64,000 nucleotides of DNA. Source: Liolophura sinensis. Taxonomy: Eukaryota; Mollusca; Polyplacophora; Chitonida; Chitonidae. The DNA lies in contig NC_088299.1 in NCBI RefSeq assembly GCF_032854445.1, positions 1,771,001 to 1,835,000 of the forward strand, written 5' to 3'. Position numbers and translations under genes: made by a program. Under the pieces are notes generated by a model that saw only the letters and a list, made by a program, of their open reading frames with translations, did no database searches and was not told where the DNA came from. Shown here piece after piece: positions 1 to 11,280 of the stretch (position 1 is the stretch's first letter; each line of letters opens with the position of its first letter).

Positions 1-174
1 ACCAGGATGTATTACAAGGAGAGCACAAAAGTGTGCGCTTACAGCCCACTCCAAGCACTTGTTCAGCACACTTTCACCATGTTTCAAATACGTTAATAAG
101 CATAGCAATAGCAGCAAGTGTGCAACATCAGCACAGAGCAGTGCATAACCTGTAATATTTGAACAACACTGCTT

Positions 175-812
175 TTGTGCTGTAGAGACATGGTGCTGTT
201 TTTATACTGTAGAGACTTGGTGCTGCTTTGGTGCTGTAGTGACAAGGTGCTGCTTTTGTGCCGTAGCGACATGGTGCTGTTTTTATACTGTAGTGACACG
301 GTGCTGCTTTGGTGATGTAGTGACAAGGTGCTGCTTTTGTGCCGTAGAGACATGATGCTATTTTTATACTGTAGTGACATGGTGCTGCTTTGGTGCTGTA
401 GAGACATGATGTTGTTTTTATACTGTAGTGACATGGTGCTGTTTTTATACTGTAGTGACATGGTGCTGCTTTCTGTGCTGTAGTGACATGCTGCTGTTTT
501 TATACTGTAATGATGTGGTGCTGTTTTTATACCGTAGTGACATGGTGCTGCTTTGGTGCTGTAGTGACAAGGTGCTGCTTTTGTGCCGTAGAGACAAGGT
601 GCTGCTTTTGTGCCGTAGAGACATGGTGCTGCTTTGGTGCTATAGTGACGTAGAGCTGCTTTTGTGTTGTAGAGATGTGGTGCTGTTTTTATACTGTAGT
701 GACATGGTGCTGCTTTCTGTGCTGTAGTGATATGGTATTGTTTTTATACTGTAGTGTACAGTGCTACTTTTGCACTGTAGCAACGTGGTGCTACTTTTGT
801 GCCGTAGGGGAG
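175..812. repeat. 27-bp minisatellite, about 23 copies
   Basis: Units of about 27 bp built on GTAGTGACATGGTGCTG alternate between three endings (TTTTTATACT, CTTTGGTGCT, CTTTTGTGCC). Because the unit is a multiple of three, reading frames stay open on both strands; the Cys/Leu/Val-rich and Ser/Thr-rich frames they give are artefacts. Confidence 0.93.
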
Positions 813-2985
813 TTTCGAGGTTTAGGTAGGATACATTTAACATATGGTTTAGCACATTAATTGTAAGACCATGCTCCTTTGGTAGAATGTGCTACAATTG
901 TTTTTTTCCCGTTTTTTAATAGTTTTCTTACTTAACACTTACTCAAAAAAAAAAAAAAATAAAAAGTGAAAAAAAATAACTTGTACAAGCTGTTATAGGG
1001 GAAAATGACACATACGTACACTGAGATTAGAATCAGCTGTCCATTGTTTCAAAAACAATGATTTCCATCCTCACAAAATCTGATTATTGATCCAAGTGCA
1101 TGTATTGTAACGTTATTGAACAATCACTCCCCAGGGACAGTTTTACTATTTGTACAAAAAGATTATTGCCGTGGTTTTTCCTTCCTGTCAAGTCCACTGA
1201 GTGGACATAGATTTCTGCTCTTGATCAGACAAAACCAACTGCTTAGACACGTTGGAAGAGAATGGGCACAAAGACTGAGTCATCCTGAAAGCGCAAGCCA
1301 AACACTTCAAAGAGGTAAGTGCGGTAATCCAGGCAGATAACAGCTTCTCATCAGCTTTCTCACCATAGCCAGCATACAATCCTTGTCAGTTTCTACACAT
1401 TTACTGTTATTACCTAATATGCCGGATTCTTCTCCTTTACAGTTGGAATTTTGGTAATGTTTTAGTCATTGGAACATACTCCATGTTGGAACTTTTAATA
1501 GAAAAGACAACAAATAACTTGAACATAGTAATTAAGGAAGACCTAAACAGCCAGACAATTTTTTTTCTCACAAGCTTGACAACTCTATAAAATCAAGATT
1601 GAATCCTGAATTCTTACATCACAATGGGGTGTGCTATGCTACTGCAACCGGGAACACGATGTCGCATTATTTGTACCCTATGCAAATATGGTTAAGGGGC
1701 AAAAACAGGATTGCATTGACATAAGCAGATATACCTGCATACTCAGCTTAAAGGGATAACTCGCTTCTGATCGCTTAAAATTCATAAGGTGGTGGCACTT
1801 TCGTTTTTCTCGATGTTCACAATTATGCTCACTTTGAACTGCGATAGATCAGTTATATAACATCATAAAAACAGTATACCGGTATGCTTGTTAAACTTCT
1901 TGTGGGATACTTTACCCATGCATATATACATCTAGCCTAGGTTTTTCCTTTTTTTTTTATTAAATAGAGTTATAAAAATATCAAAATCAATATTTCCACG
2001 AAAATTGTCCATATTTCCATGTTTGTGATCACTAAGTGTAGTCAACATAATCAGATAAAACTAACTGGAATCCATAATCAGCAGAATTACATTTCTGTAC
2101 GTGCAAAAATTCTTGTGGGAATAGGAATAAACTGTTAAGCAACAGTAAGTAGCTGATAGAAGCAAAAAAATCAATACTTAACTTCACTCCAATAAGTTTA
2201 CCATAATTCTCTAAATGTATCAAATGTATGCTAAACCTGCTTTTAAACATGTTAACAAAATTGTGGTGTTTTTAAAGTGCATAATAAGATCTTCCTTCAC
2301 AAGTGGTAAAATCTCCACAAATTAAAATGTAAAAAAGAAATGCACTGATTTACAAGTCTAGACCTCTGACATCTGCAGATTTGCCATTTTACTCTAGCCA
2401 ATCCGTTTTACTCTACAGCCAATCCGTTTTACTCTACAGCCCCTCCATTTCACTCTTGCCAACACGCTTCACTTGCAAAGGCATGGCAGTGTCATACTGA
2501 TGTAACATGACTTTAGTAGTAGCCTGGCTGCTACACTTTCAGGATAAAACCATTTACATTTCCAGGTCCTTATGTAATTGACATTTTTTTTTAATGACCC
2601 AAATGACCTCGAGAAAAAATGGTCACTGAAATATACCAGAGCTTTCCCCCATCTTTAACTGTGGTACAATTTTGGTAAATAAATCTTCTTCAAAAGTTCA
2701 GAGACAGAGATTGAAGAAGGATCAATATATTGGGCAGACAGATTCATTATACACATGAAATGCAGTGACAAAACCACTACAGCTCTAGTTTATATACCAA
2801 CTGCAAGTGTTGAAAATACTGGCAAGCAACAGCAAACATAGACATATCAGCTAACAATAACGAGTTATTTTTTCCCCATTAATTATGCAGGAGCACATCC
2901 AATCTTTCTTCACTACGAAAAAAGCTCAGCTAAATAGCAATGCAGGCCTGTAACACGTGAGCTTGATTACAAATATCTCAACCTA
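813..2985. other. Non-coding stretch
   Basis: An A-rich run at 945-975 and a short threefold 22-bp repeat (around CCAATCCGTTTTACTCTA) at 2395-2455. A consensus-like donor (AGAGGTAAGT) sits at 1313-1322 after a short open segment, but no supporting exon was seen. Otherwise nothing recognised. Confidence 0.6.
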
Positions 2986-3238
2986 ATGAAATGTTTTGTC
3001 ATGTGGAACACAGTGCAGCCAGTGACGACAGCATCAGATGAGGGTGAATCTCAGGAATTTAGAGTTTATGTCTCCCCAGATGATAACCAGGACGAGCCAC
3101 CATCCCAGGACATCTGTCATGAGTGTCATCATTTGCATTTTGATGATGTCCCGCTATGCCCGCATGGCTCCTCCGTTACCGACTGTGATTTTCCCCCAAG
3201 AGACACAGCTAGGGAAAGGTTTAATGTCAAGGCCTGGT
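2986..3238 (+). CDS. Candidate plus-strand exon, unknown function
   Basis: An open segment from an ATG at 2986 encodes an acidic peptide rich in Cys/His (ICHECHHLHFDDVPLCPHG near its middle) and runs to a consensus donor, GGCCTG|GTAAGTC, at 3238/3239. A possible acceptor (GTGCAG| at 3018) would start it at PVTTASDE. A second frame is open from 3038 to 3397 across the donor. The CxxCHH spacing suggests metal binding, but no family was recognised and no partner exon was found. It may be chance. Confidence 0.25.
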
Positions 3239-3506
3239 AAGTCGGTGAAGAGGGCTAACAATTGTAGTGCTATGTTAGATCATGCCAATCAGAACTCATA
3301 TCCATGTACACATGCTATATTTGCCCTACGTGAGGGTATTACCCGGCCAGTAAATGCACCAGATTCACTCGAGAGAGACTCTACATGTCCATCGTGACTG
3401 ACAGATAACAATCACCACCATCTGAACCACTAATAAGTGAAGCAAGTAAAATCTGTAGGGTCCCGGATACCTGACAACCAAACTGTGTTCACGAGAGGAT
3501 AAATAG

Positions 3507-4310
3507 CATAGTGCCGCAAAATAAATGATATGCAAACTGTCTATGCATCCCATACACAAATAACATGTCAAAAAGTTAACAAATTATTCAAGACAGCAAA
3601 AGTTTGTAAGTGTTTGCAATGGGTGAAAAGCATAGTGCTGTAAAATAAATTCTGTTATTATACCTCATAGGGTAATTCTTCGTTTCCATTGGTCGAGAGA
3701 CAATCACATGATATTCCGCAAAACATGATGTACGACGATCACGCACGCCAAGGAATGCAACGTCACGCTCACAAAGTATTATCCCAAGTTCACGAGGCAA
3801 TATCCAACAATCGTGTGCTAATATCCAACGATCATAGGCGTTTATTCCACAGCAGTTATCTCCCTTTGAGAGCCCTCTGACGTTTGCTTGTTCGTATAGT
3901 AAACAACGAGATGGTGGTTATAGCTCCCGTATCAACATACAAATCCGACGATTTAAAGTACAGCTCGAAAAGGTACTGTCTTTTCAGTATAAAAAAAACA
4001 TATGGTGCATGCTGTGGGACATCAGGAATTGTCAGCTCTCGACAAGTTATATTCAACTTGGGCTTCGCCCTCGTTGAATATCACTTCTCTCGAGCTGACA
4101 ATTCCTGATGTCCCACAGCATGCATCCCATAATAATGTACAGTATGTTTATTTCACAGTACATATCCCACACACAAATAACATGTCAAAAGTTAAGAAAC
4201 TATTTCAGTTCACAAGAAACTGGGTTAAGTTAAGTTATTGTAACAGTAAGTGTTTACAAGGGGATGAAAAGCATACTGCTGCAAAATAAAACAATAATGT
4301 ACAAACTGTT
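3507..4310. repeat. Degenerate ~122-bp tandem repeat interrupted by an insertion
   Basis: Related segments containing AGCATAGTG(C/T)(C/T)G(C/T)AAAATAAA occur at 3507, 3629 and 4269, and segments with ACACAAATAACATGTCAAAA at about 3553 and 4173. The first two are 122 bp apart. The larger gap to the third is filled by sequence (about 3664-4128) that ends in a long hairpin, as if a mobile element inserted in the array. Confidence 0.6.
4007..4123. mobile_element. Fold-back element: 51-bp inverted arms around a GGGC-TTC-GCCC loop
   Basis: Left arm 4007-4057 and right arm 4073-4123 are inverted copies. The outer 32 bp (from GCATGCTGTGGGACATCAGG) match perfectly; there are four mismatches in the inner 19 bp. 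The 15-base loop contains GGGCTTCGCCC, itself a small hairpin. Such structures are typical of MITE-like fold-back DNA elements. It has no coding capacity. Confidence 0.8.
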
Positions 4311-4639
4311 GATTAACAAATACAAAAGATACAAATAACAAATAACACATACTTGTGCATATCTTATGCAACCACTACAACAGGTGCGAGTTTCATAAGC
4401 TAAATTCATGACTTAGTACTATCACAAAACCAGTTGTGAGATTCAAGATTAATGTGAACACAATAAATATATTCCTACTTATAAAGTGACTAAGGATAGA
4501 TATTGGCAATATGGTTACCATGGCAATGTGGAAAGGCATGACACATCATCAGATATGTTACCTACCAAAAATTACAACAGTTCATGCAAATTATTCAACT
4601 GGAGTTCACTAAGGCCTAAGTTATACCTCTCTCAGCCTG

Positions 4640-4926
4640 TACGTGGAAAGGTCTGGCAGCAACATGCGGATGGTCGAGGGTTTCCCCCATGCTCTGCCTG
4701 GTTTCCTCCCAACGTAATGATCATCCATGACTACATGTAACTTGCCCATTTTTTCTGATTCTAAGCCTTCTACTGAAAATCTTGAGTTTCAGCCCTAAAA
4801 ATAATATTTTGTGACATTTGCCTCTACACATGCACTTTTGTGGGCGAAATTTGAGGTTAATTAGGGTAAGTGAAATATTCTTGAGTACGGCGTGAAACAC
4901 CAACCAAATTAATAAAATCAATGATA
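4640..4926 (+). mobile_element. Family A (Meta-type) SINE, 5'-truncated and split by an insertion
   Basis: The central body (AAGGTCTGGCAGCAACATGC to TTTCCTCCCAACGTAATGAT) lies at 4640-4723, and the tail (AAGTGAAATATTCTTGAGTA to CAAATTAATAAA) at 4867-4926. About 145 bp of unrelated sequence sit between them where an intact copy has only about 15 bp. Confidence 0.75.
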
Positions 4927-5642
4927 TACCTATCCACATGTGTATATATCTATACATTAGATATACCTACACAATTGGAGATATAGTCTGAACATGGATA
5001 CTGATGGACAGACAAAATGCCACACCCAGACTACACTCTGCCTAATGATAGGTATATAAAAATAACCAAAGCAATTAAGGCAATGCATGCAAAAAAAAGT
5101 TGTTACTTGATTTAATTGTTGCAGCAATATATCGCTAAAATTATATGCACAGATGGGCCAGGGTAGTGGAGGTGGTGGTGCAATGCCTTTGCTATGTTTA
5201 TTATGTGGCCTTTCATGTTCGCACGAGAGGTCAGACTTCAGGCTTATATAGATTTAACATTTAATCCTATAGCTAATAGACTTCTATCCTCTATTGTCCT
5301 AAGATACAGGGGTACGATCATATGTTAATAAACTGGGTAAGAGTTTTGAAAAAATTGGATTCGAACAACAAATTTGAAAAAATTCTCGATTCACATTATC
5401 TCTTCTTGAAAGCTATTCCACAGCATGTTTGCTAATATTTCAAATATTTCACTCATATATGGCCATCACTATAATTCTGGCTCATGAAATGTGCTTAATG
5501 CTGAAACATTCTGTTCTCATCACCTGACAGAAGTAATAGCAGAATGTTCATAAAAGTGATTAGTAACTGGTAATCTAGTAACTTCTAGACAATAATCAAG
5601 ATAGTTCTCAACATATCCATAACTTCATGATAATACAGGTGT
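4927..5642. other. Non-coding stretch
   Basis: AT-rich sequence with no recognised gene or repeat. Confidence 0.6.
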
Positions 5643-5975
5643 GACTGAGTGAGTGAGCGAGTGCTTGGAGTTTAACGTCGTACTTAACAATCTTTCAATC
5701 ATATGATGACGAAGGAGTCCTTGAAGTGCACATAACGTCCCTCCTTGTTGCAGGATGGAATTCCACTGCTTTTTTATCTAGTGCAGCTGCACTGAGACGA
5801 CTTACTGAAGGCAAATAAGTCGTCCCGCACCAGCCATTATACCGTTACGGGTCAACCAATCATTGCACTGTCCTCTCATTACTGAATGACAAGTGAGAAA
5901 GTTACAACTGGCTCTTTTAAAGTCTTAATTTTGACCCGACCAAGGATTGGCTATGGATCAGCCACCTCCTGAATA
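5643..5975 (-). mobile_element. Family C tRNA-derived SINE, head degraded
   Basis: On the plus strand it starts with the (GAGT)n tail and GTGCTTGGAGTTTAACGTCG, then CATATGATGACGAAGGAGTC and a body shared with 6686-7036 (CACTGAGACGACTTA, GGTCAACCA). The tRNA-like head expected at the right end is lost or diverged after about 5975. Confidence 0.85.
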
Positions 5976-6685
5976 CAGGTGTGAGTGATTGGGAACCAGT
6001 AGGCTGGATGGGACAGAAGACTGGTTAACAGCATATCCAAATGTTTATAAAAGTGGTAGGTAACCGGAGTATCTTTCAGATAACAGTAATCAAGACATCC
6101 ACAAGTTCACATTTATTCATGAGTGACTGATTAGAAAACAGTAGGAAAGGAGCTAGAAGATACAGAATACAGTTACATATAGATCTGTCTCTGACATGCT
6201 ACACAGATGCCGACATCAGCTTGTTAACACTCTAGCCTAATGAGCAGGCCGAGCTGCCCACATCAAAGTCCGTCCAGAGTAATGTATCAGGTAGCAGGTA
6301 TCTATAATGAGCTGAAGAAGCTGTACATGTACATAGTGACTGTTTACAAGAGCTTCATCGCAGTGGCCAGAGAAGAAAAAAATCCACCATATAGCATTTC
6401 CTCATATACACCGTACAATACAACCCACAATGACAGATTACAAGGGCGGTAGGGGTAGCCTAATGCAAATTGATGTATATTTTACTACTGTATGCAAGAA
6501 CACAGGTTACTGTATCAGAGAATCTAAACTCTCAAATAACAGTTTAATTTGCTTTCATGTAGCGTTTGTGACATGTATTATATAGAAATGGGATGTGAAG
6601 CTATTTTGTAAAAAGCGCATTTTGTCTGCTAACAGTTCCAAGGGTTTCAATAATCAATGGGAAAATATGTAACTTTAGAACAAGA

Positions 6686-7037
6686 GAGTGAGTGAGTGCT
6701 TGGGGTTCAACGTCGTACTTTACAATGTTTCAGTCATATGACAACGAAGGAATCCTTAGAGTGCATGTAATGTGCCTCCTTGTTGCAGGACGGATTTCCA
6801 CCACTCTTTTATCCAGTGCTGCTCCACTGAGACGACTTATCAAAGGCAAGTAAGCCACCCTGCCTGAGCCATTATACTGATAGGGGTCAACCAGTCACTG
6901 CACTATCCCCTTCATGCTGAACGCCAAGCGAGGAAGTTACAACTTCCTCTTTTAAGGTCTTAGGTGTCTCGACCCAGGATTGACCCTGGATCTACCGCTC
7001 CCGAAGCAGACGCTCTACCAACTGTGTTATCGGGGCC
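6686..7037 (-). mobile_element. Family C tRNA-derived SINE, near full length
   Basis: Read on the minus strand, it starts GGCCCCGATAACACAGTTGG-TAGAGCGTCTGC, a clear tRNA-like head with an A box and a B-box-like GGGTCAATCCTGG. The body follows, and the element ends in the CGACGTTGAACCCCAAGCAC / (CACT)n tail. About 350 bp, matching 5643-5975. Pol III-type internal promoter boxes are visible. Confidence 0.88.
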
Positions 7038-7423
7038 AGTAGGACAGGAGATCCTTTATAGATGTAGCTTACCTTTAATCCAAATTACAGTCCCATCCAT
7101 TACTAATGATGGGGCATAATTCAATCAAACTTTACCACACATGTACATGAATTAAGTCCTAATTACCATAAGGTTTCATAACTGATGAACTCACATTTTG
7201 TAAGTTACGTTTCATCTTTTGTAAGTATATTATAAAGGGAGGTAGGTCTAAGCCCCTCTGGCACTTCATAAAATGTACAACAGCCGGGGTTTAAAACTAA
7301 TAGGTATTCAAACAACATGATGACAAGTGCAAAGTGCACTAAAACCCTAACCGAGGCAAAATGGCAACAGGCCCGATTCAACCAGTTCCACATGACCATT
7401 TTCCAAGTAATCATGTTGCCGCT

Positions 7424-7607
7424 GTTTTATTTATTTTTTTGACTGGTATTTTACGCTGTACATAGGAATATTTCACTTATACATGGCCAGCGTTATGGTG
7501 GGACGAAACTGAGCAGAGCCTGAGGGAAACCCACAACCATCTGCAGGTTGCTGAAAGACATCTGGAGAGCAAGTCAGGATGAGCTGGATTTGAACTCACA
7601 GCATCGC
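7424..7607 (-). mobile_element. Family A SINE, truncated and old
   Basis: The tail (TTTATTTATTTTTTTGACTG) and body through AACCATCTGCAGGTTGCTG to AACTCACAGCATCGC are recognisable with many substitutions. The tRNA head is missing. Confidence 0.82.
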
Positions 7608-8518
7608 TCCTCTAATTTTACATTCCATGTTGATGTTTTTGGTAATAGAGTACACACCTTCACCAGATATGACATAATGACAAGATGGATAAACACACAC
7701 ACTGTGACTATAGGAATCAGAACACATTCAGATCTCGCATACAGTCAGACATAAACACCTTAACTGACAAGATCAAAACCTTGTAAATAGAAGGCATTTC
7801 CAGAATTCTAGACACCGGAAACAATGATATGTTTACTAGGCAAAGCACATGCTCAGCTATAAATATAAATAGTAAAAACTCCCAAGTCTTACTGATGTGT
7901 TGAAATTTGTCCTTATCGACTACCTGTTTACGTGAAAGTATTTGTGTCAACTGGCATCTCATTAGTAGCTCCAAGGAAGTAGAGAACGTCACGACACAAG
8001 AAATAATCACAGTGCTCTTATGCTGGCAGGATACATTGTAAATATCTGCATGTGGTTATTTCTGTTGCCATTACAGCTATGGCAAGTAACCAAGAGCCTT
8101 AACACAGCCGCGTAATTTTTCCTCAGGAATCACTTCTCGAGGAAGGCAGAAGAAAAAAATTGGGTCAGCTCACAAAGAAATATCCCCGACGGGTGTCCAT
8201 TTACAAACTGAGCATCAAGGTAAGATTAGAGAGACTCTCTGTACAGACATTCCCATTAGAACCACACGGACGGCGATGAAACAGCTTTCAGGAAGATCAA
8301 TAGACATATTACACGTAGGTACTGTTATTTATCCTTGTCTATCCCAGTAAACGAAAGCAATTTTAATTCTGACCACACAAAGCAAAAGTATAACTGTGAT
8401 TGGTAAACAAACACTGTTTGCTTAATTTTGAAAAAAATTTGAAAGTACAAACTTCAATATGACAAGTACAGTATTAATTATTTGGAGATATCGTAAGACA
8501 AAACAGAAAACATTTACT
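7608..8518. other. Non-coding stretch
   Basis: No gene, RNA or repeat recognised. Confidence 0.55.
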
Positions 8519-8662
8519 TCATTTATTTATTTATTTGATTGGTGTTTTACACCGTACTCAAGAATATTTCACTTATACGACGGCGGCCAGCATTATGGTG
8601 GGTGGTAACCGGGCACAGCCCGGGAGAAACCCATGACCATCCGCAGGTTGCTGTCAGACCAG
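8519..8662 (-). mobile_element. Family A SINE, 5'-truncated
   Basis: A (TTTA)n tail, TTGATTGGTGTTTTACACCG, the CACTTATACGACGGCGGCC block and the body to CCGCAGGTTGCTGTCAGACC. It stops there without a tRNA head, as in ordinary 5' truncation during reverse transcription. Confidence 0.87.
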
Positions 8663-8993
8663 AAAACATTTAAGACCTGAACTTTCATCCACCCATTAGA
8701 GCACTGACACAAAATCAATTTACAACCCGACGTATGCTTTAACTTGTTGTGTCCAAAAACCTACTCCACATAAACAAAAAACAAAAAAAACCCACAAAAA
8801 GATGAAAAAGCAGCAAACACGATTACACAGATCAGTAAAAGAAGGAAAAGATGGAGTGAAGAACCTTTCACTTGGGTAACTTCCATTTTCATCTTCAACT
8901 GCTTAATGGCCGATATTCCAACATTTTACAACTGGCCTATGTAATACACAAATGCATTAAGCTAAGGCACCAGAAAATTAACAAGTCTACTGT

Positions 8994-9290
8994 ATGAACT
9001 GTTATGGAAGAAGACACATGACAGTGACGGACCCAGACACAGACACTAAGCGTGTTGTCGCATTTCTCAACACCCCAATCGATATTTTATTCCCAGTGAC
9101 AGATGAGTTACAGGAATATACTAGTGTGTATAGATTCCTAATGCCTATAACGGAGAAAACTGTGGCAGGGGTGTCACAAATTGAAGACACCCATGCTATA
9201 ATGTCGGCTCTCATTAACAATGACATTCACATCTTTTGCGTTTCCAGGCGGTGTTTAATTCCATCAATGACAACAACAGCGTTTTGTTGA
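8994..9290 (+). other. Open segment of unknown nature
   Basis: A 98-codon plus-strand frame (starting MNCYGRRHMTVTDPDTDTKR) has ordinary amino acid composition, and the minus strand is also open here. No family was recognised and no consensus splice sites flank it. It may be a chance frame. Confidence 0.15.
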
Positions 9291-9789
9291 TGTGCACTGC
9301 CATTGGCAACAAAAGGTGTTGAGAATTTGAAAATTGGCATTATCGTGTAAGGGATAGATGGATGATACTCATCCCTACCAGCAAATTACGAACCAATCCC
9401 TGCACAAAAGCGTCTAGAGCTCGGCTCAAATCTTCAGGCTATAACGTATAAAAACAACTTTGACGTCAGTGATGAGCAGGATTTTTTGAGGATCCAATGA
9501 GAGCTTGATCTTATTAGAGGGGTTGATCAAAGATCAATAGTTTGGGCTCACAGCAAATTTAAGAACGTCTCTAACGTCACTGGCAGTTCTATATGTATTA
9601 CAGTAAACGGCTGTAACAAAAAAGAAGAACTGATGTGCTCTCATAAGAATGGTATCTGACAGAAGTTTTGCAGGAATAGACAGAGGAATAATGCAAGATC
9701 AGCATTTCAAATATTATAGTTGGATCTGTGCGACAGGTCTGTCCATTAGGTGTTTCAATCTCATGTATTTAAGTCAGAAGGTGTATGTA

Positions 9790-10115
9790 TGCATGCTTGG
9801 GGTTTTACGTCATACTTGACAATATGATAACCAAGACTCATTCATGCGTATATATTGTGCCTTCTTGTGCCAGGATGATTTTATGTTGCCAAAGTGCTGC
9901 CGTCAATGAAGTATCATGCTGAAGACACCAGACATGACACCCCATCCGGTCACATTCTACTGACACCTGACCACCAGTCTTGTTCCCTTGCTCTATTCTG
10001 TCAGTTCTGAGCGCCATGTGAAGCAGCAGTAAGTAAAGTTTTTGAATTCTTTGGTATGACCTGACCCGATTTGGATCCCGAGTCTCCTGACTTTGAGGTG
10101 ACTGAAGCGATTAAT
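9790..10115 (-). mobile_element. Family B tRNA-derived SINE
   Basis: It matches 52461-52811 along its length (GAAGACACCAGACATGACA, TTTGGTATGACCTGA, CCCGAGTCTCCTGACTT). The right end, read on the minus strand, is a degraded tRNA-like head. The left end is the GCTTGGGGTTTTACGTCATA tail, shared with family C. Confidence 0.82.
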
Positions 10116-10793
10116 CAGAAAATGGTAAACATGCAATAGATACACAAACAATTCCTTGCCGGGTCTGTCCCAATACAAAACACATTCTTGATCAGTTATT
10201 ACAACATCTAATTTTAATTAAGTTTATCTATCATGCATGTAATTCCTGTATTTCACCTGAAGTCTGGTTCGTAAACATGCACTTTTGTAAGTACATATAA
10301 AAGTTTTAAAATTAAACTTCTGAAGCTAACACTTCACGTTTTCTGATCAAGAAATGAATCAAGTTTCAGACAAAACTGAGAAAAGTTGCCCTGTAAAGTA
10401 AAGGAATCAATCACAATAAAGCGAATTGTGTCGCCTAAAAAATGGTAACCTTGAGGTCAAATACAGTAATTTAGTAAAGGTAGTGACTAATCATACAAAG
10501 TGCTCCAGCCCTCATCATCCCATCCACGACACCCCTCACCACTACAAGGCATACGCAAAGGGTAGATAATCCTTTCCTGTTTTCATGTTGTGTAGGTAGT
10601 TAGACCATAAAATGATCAATTTTCCTCCTTATAACAAACTTTAAATTTAATAGCTTAATTTGAAATATCATATGTGGATCTAGTTTCATTTTTTCAAACT
10701 GCTCGTAGAAGTAGTTCATATCCATTTAACGTGTTGAATTCATGATATCCTCCTGTCTGCATGTTGGCCAGGTGAGAATAATTCAGAAATACT

Positions 10794-10927
10794 GGCTTCA
10801 TTCACTACACATACGCTGTGGCAACTGTAAAAAAAGGAAATGTCCATTGTTTGTGGACTCGTCAAAAAACAATGGACACTTCCTCTTTTATTGCAGTTAT
10901 CACAGAGTATATGCAGTGAATGGAGCC
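10794..10927. mobile_element. Fold-back element: ~60-bp imperfect inverted arms
   Basis: The left arm 10794-10852 (GGCTTCATTCACTACACATA to TGTCCATTGTTT) and the right arm 10867-10927 (AAACAATGGACACTTCCTCT to GCAGTGAATGGAGCC) are inverted copies with about ten differences and a 14-base loop. It looks like a MITE or hairpin RNA source. An open frame crossing it is incidental. Confidence 0.78.
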
Positions 10928-11194
10928 GTTATTTCTATTCTAACACATCATCCGTTCATATGTATTTTACACTAATTTTCAGTTTTCGCTCCCTTTTGAC
11001 TTTCTGATACCTATTCACCCCTTTATTTTGATTACACTTCTAGTGTTGATTGCTCCATGGAAGAGTCCACTTTAAACGACTACTGGGTCCACATGTCAAA
11101 ACCAATGAGAATACCGCCTTTCGCTCGTGATATGTCCACGTTGGTTGCTGGATGAGTTTCAGACATTTCCAAAAGTAAGTCTTCGCGTGAAGAT

Positions 11195-11280
11195 TTCAGT
11201 GCGGGGTGGGGGTAAGGGGGAGGGGGGAGGGGGGAGGGGGGAGTGTGTGTGTGTGTGTGGGGGGGGGGGGTGTTTTTGGG
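11195..11280 (+). repeat. G-rich run with (GT)n
   Basis: GGGGTGGGGGTAAGGGGGAG followed by GGGAGGGGGGA repeats, (GT)n and a run of ten G. Strong G-quadruplex potential on the plus strand. Confidence 0.85.

Noticed and set aside
175-812. CRISPR-like regular repeats
   Set aside because: Direct head-to-tail units with no unique spacers, in a eukaryotic context; a minisatellite.
1116-1379. Exon-like segment with AGAG|GTAAGT donor (plus) and another open frame on minus
   Set aside because: No acceptor, no partner exon and no recognisable motif on either strand.
6980-7037. tRNA gene-like sequence
   Set aside because: It is the head of a SINE: no proper acceptor stem closure, and the sequence runs directly into the SINE body.
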